This document shows positions 5,456 to 7,210 of a stretch of 7,210 nt of DNA, one piece after another. Where the stretch lies: the NCBI GenBank assembly GCA_947070915.1, contig CAMTDY010000146.1, positions 1 to 7,210 on the forward strand, in the 5' to 3' direction. A program made the position numbers and the translations under genes. The DNA comes from an uncultured Roseburia sp. GTDB taxonomy: Bacteria > Bacillota > Clostridia > Lachnospirales > Lachnospiraceae. The notes beneath the pieces are model-generated. The model worked only from the letters and a program-made list of their open reading frames with translations. It was not told the DNA's origin and ran no database searches. Each line of letters starts with the position of its first letter. The stretch's first letter is position 1.

Positions 5456-6765
5456 GGAAGGGAAGGAGTTTGTTTGTATTCCTGGTGGCGGCCGGAATTC
5501 AACTGGTTATAGGATGGATTTATGGGCTGGGGACAGGGCTTAAGTTATGTCTGGCCATCGGTGGATGTCTGGCATTGCGAAGAATCCGTTTTTACATTCA
5601 CCGGGAGAGAGAATTTGAACAGGAGTATGAACAGGTGGTGACTTACCTGGAGCAGCTGCTGTGCTCTTACCGAAGGCTGGGACATACAGGGAGAGCAATG
5701 GAAGACTGCAGTTCTCTTTTTGAACCCGGGAGCCGGATGGGCGGGGCGATTCAAAGAGCAAGGCATGTATTTATGACGGGAGAGGGGGTGGAAGACGGAG
5801 CAATTCTGGAGGCGGCATTTTCAGAGATCGAAAAAGAATATGACAGCAGGAGAATGAAGATCATACATACTTTTTTGTGCAATGGGGACCGGACGGGAAG
5901 TGACAGCCGGGAGTCCCTGGATATTCTTCTGGAAGATCTGGAATTCTGGAAAAACCGTACTTCGGTTTATGAAAAGAGAAAGAAATTTATAAAAACCGAG
6001 TGTGCGGTTGCCGCGGGGCTCGCGGCAGTACTGTGTTATGTATCCAGACTACTTACACCGGAAGAACTGGGGCTGCGCATCTCAGACAATCCCATCTATC
6101 AGATCTCCACGATGATAGTTTTATTGTCGCTGTGGTGGCTGATCGTCCTGATCTATCGCAAGCTGTCAGTAAAATGGCTGGATGGCGGTGGAAACAGAGG
6201 GGAAGAGGACGCGCGCCTGGAAAAACTGTATCAGACGCTGGAAAAAGATCCGGCGGTAGTGTCTGGTCTCTCTATTCATGTGGCAAAAAGAGTGCTGGGG
6301 AGATATGTCCGGCAAGAGTTTCCTTATTGGCTTATGATCGTCACGCTCTATCTGCAGACAGAGAGCGGTTATCAGGCACTTAAGAAATCCATGGCACAGA
6401 CGGGTGGGATGATATTCCGCCGGGAAATACAGGTTCTGACAGAGAAGATCTACGATTCACCGAGAGATCTGCAGCCCTATTTAGAGTTTTTTGGGAAACT
6501 GGAACTTCCAGAGGTACAGACAGGAATGAAAATACTTTATTCTGTCAGTACGAACGGGTATGAAGATTCCAGAAGACAGCTGGATTTTCTGGTGGCACAG
6601 AACAACCGTCTGATGGATCGAAGCGAGGTCTTCGTCCAGAATAATAAAATGGCGGGGATGGGGCTCTTAAAACAGCTGCCAATGGTGCTTTCCAGTATAA
6701 AACTGCTGCTGGATCTGATTCATCTGCTGACGATGACCATGGGAAGATTTCAAAATTTGTATTGA
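5452..6765 (+). CDS. Two-domain T2SSF membrane platform protein (fused TadB/TadC-like)
   Basis: This 437-aa protein has a hydrophobic N-terminus with one or two membrane segments (about 7-25 and 27-44). A helical cytoplasmic domain follows (about 52-178), then two membrane segments (about 183-200 and 216-235), a second helical cytoplasmic domain (about 255-400) and a C-terminal hydrophobic segment (about 405-430). This arrangement, and its place directly after the ATPase gene, match the TadB/TadC and GspF/PilC platform proteins, which anchor the ATPase and couple it to subunit extraction from the membrane. Conserved-looking stretches include the Gly/Arg turn around YRRLGHTGRAM (73-83) and TESGYQALKKSM (303-314). 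Typical Tad loci use two separate one-domain proteins; here one gene seems to carry both domains, as in type II secretion. The family is assigned by topology and context, so the role is fairly secure and the exact subfamily less so. Confidence 0.75.
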   Translation: MRKGRSLFVFLVAAGIQLVIGWIYGLGTGLKLCLAIGGCLALRRIRFYIHREREFEQEYEQVVTYLEQLLCSYRRLGHTGRAMEDCSSLFEPGSRMGGAIQRARHVFMTGEGVEDGAILEAAFSEIEKEYDSRRMKIIHTFLCNGDRTGSDSRESLDILLEDLEFWKNRTSVYEKRKKFIKTECAVAAGLAAVLCYVSRLLTPEELGLRISDNPIYQISTMIVLLSLWWLIVLIYRKLSVKWLDGGGNRGEEDARLEKLYQTLEKDPAVVSGLSIHVAKRVLGRYVRQEFPYWLMIVTLYLQTESGYQALKKSMAQTGGMIFRREIQVLTEKIYDSPRDLQPYLEFFGKLELPEVQTGMKILYSVSTNGYEDSRRQLDFLVAQNNRLMDRSEVFVQNNKMAGMGLLKQLPMVLSSIKLLLDLIHLLTMTMGRFQNLY

Positions 6766-6790
6766 GCAGGCGGGAAAAGGGGAGAAGCCA

Positions 6791-6892
6791 ATGGATGAGT
6801 TTATCGAAGAATTTGGTGAGACAGTGACCACCACACTTCTGGGCATGATTTTAATTTATGTGTTTACAATAATATTGGAGATGGTGTTATGA
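6791..6892 (+). CDS. 33-aa membrane micropeptide with Flp-like N-terminus
   Basis: A 33-aa open frame starts at ATG 6791 behind AGGGGAG (6778-6784, 6-nt spacing), 25 nt after the platform gene. It consists of a short acidic N-terminus with Glu7-Phe8-Gly9 and one hydrophobic helix (about 11-29) ending in EMVL. The N-terminus aligns without gaps with the 64-aa pilin candidate and the next two proteins. Its stop overlaps the next start by ATGA, which supports real, coupled translation. It could be a minimal pilin-like subunit or an accessory piece of the assembly platform. Its size and lack of a soluble domain mean no function can be stated. Confidence 0.65.
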   Translation: MDEFIEEFGETVTTTLLGMILIYVFTIILEMVL

Positions 6893-7029
6893 GTGAGATG
6901 ATCAAAGAATATGGCAGGGTTATTTTGTGCGCGCTGGAGTGTGGGATTGTGACAGGGATGATAGGTTTTCTTTTTGTAAAGATCGCACAATTTATGTTGT
7001 TTTATGCGGAACGGATAATGGGAGGATAA
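6889..7029 (+). CDS. 46-aa membrane micropeptide with Flp-like N-terminus
   Basis: This 46-aa frame begins in the ATGA overlap with the preceding micropeptide, with GGAG (6877-6880) 8 nt upstream. It has Glu7-Tyr8-Gly9, then a hydrophobic region (about 11-38) that contains Cys14, Glu17 and Cys19, and a short tail ERIMGG. An acidic residue and two cysteines inside the membrane span are unusual for a simple anchor and hint at a partner contact. It aligns from Met1 with the other small proteins of the operon. Coding is supported by the ribosome site, the overlap and the shared motif; function is unknown. Confidence 0.65.
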   Translation: MSEMIKEYGRVILCALECGIVTGMIGFLFVKIAQFMLFYAERIMGG

Positions 7030-7030
7030 A

Positions 7031-7210
7031 ATGCAGTTTTTTATATCAGAATATGGAAAAATAATGTTGGCAGTAATGGCGTCCTTTTTTATCATATCTG
7101 TCGTACTAATGTCCTTTTTGATGGGATGGCAGCGGGCAGGAGGGGTTTCTGACAGTGAGAAGACCAACTTTTCATCCAATGAAGAGAGACGAACCCCTCC
7201 GGAGCTATAC
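7031..7210 (+). CDS. Flp-like small membrane protein, cut by window end
   Basis: ATG 7031 lies one base after the previous stop, with GGGAGG (7020-7025) 5 nt upstream. The 60 residues visible comprise Glu7-Tyr8-Gly9, a hydrophobic helix (about 11-33) and a polar, Ser/Glu/Arg-rich segment that continues beyond the window. It is the fourth member of the family sharing the short EYG N-terminus, and of the last three the only one with a clear non-membrane region. The frame is still open at base 7210, so its full length and any C-terminal domain are unknown. A minor pilin or pseudopilin role is plausible but inferred. Confidence 0.7.
   Translation, partial: MQFFISEYGKIMLAVMASFFIISVVLMSFLMGWQRAGGVSDSEKTNFSSNEERRTPPELY

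Noticed and set aside
6856..7179. 107-codon minus-strand open frame near the window end
   Set aside because: It runs opposite two overlapping plus-strand micropeptide genes with ribosome sites and a shared motif, which explain the region better.

Overview
The window looks like a chromosomal segment of a Gram-positive, probably gut-type Clostridia (Lachnospiraceae-like) bacterium. This is inferred from purine-rich Shine-Dalgarno sites, TTG and GTG starts, a tight one-strand operon, and a Tad/Flp-like (type IVb pilus) gene set with no outer-membrane genes. No RNA genes, mobile elements or CRISPR arrays were seen.

Layout: (1) bases 1-601 hold the 3' part of a multi-pass membrane protein gene of unknown role, closed by a strong intrinsic terminator (606-637). 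(2) Bases 638-754 are a regulatory gap with a good sigma-A-type promoter (TTTACA, 17 nt, TATGAT). Directly upstream of its -35 lies a 17-bp near-palindrome, which can also be read as two tandem TTGTKACA boxes. (3) From 755 to the window end everything is on the plus strand and tightly packed: a CpaE/MinD-like P-loop protein (TTG start), a large secreted beta-helix plus InlB-type-repeat protein, a 64-aa Flp-like pilin candidate, a CpaF/TadA-type ATPase, one two-domain T2SSF platform protein, and three more tiny membrane proteins, the last cut by the window edge.

Working model: the CpaF-type ATPase powers, and the TadB/TadC-like platform protein organises, assembly of small pilin-like subunits in the cytoplasmic membrane; the CpaE-like protein may place or regulate the machine; the Sec-exported beta-helix protein is a plausible adhesin or surface partner. 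The most unusual signal is that all four tiny proteins align without gaps from Met1 and share a short N-terminus with Glu7-(Tyr/Phe)8-Gly9 followed by a hydrophobic helix. That matches the Flp 'EYG' motif but without the usual prepilin leader and cleavage-site glycine. With the single fused platform protein, the short ATPase and the embedded beta-helix exoprotein, this looks like a reduced or divergent Tad-like system. No prepilin peptidase, TadE/F-type pseudopilin or secretin gene is visible here; they may lie downstream.
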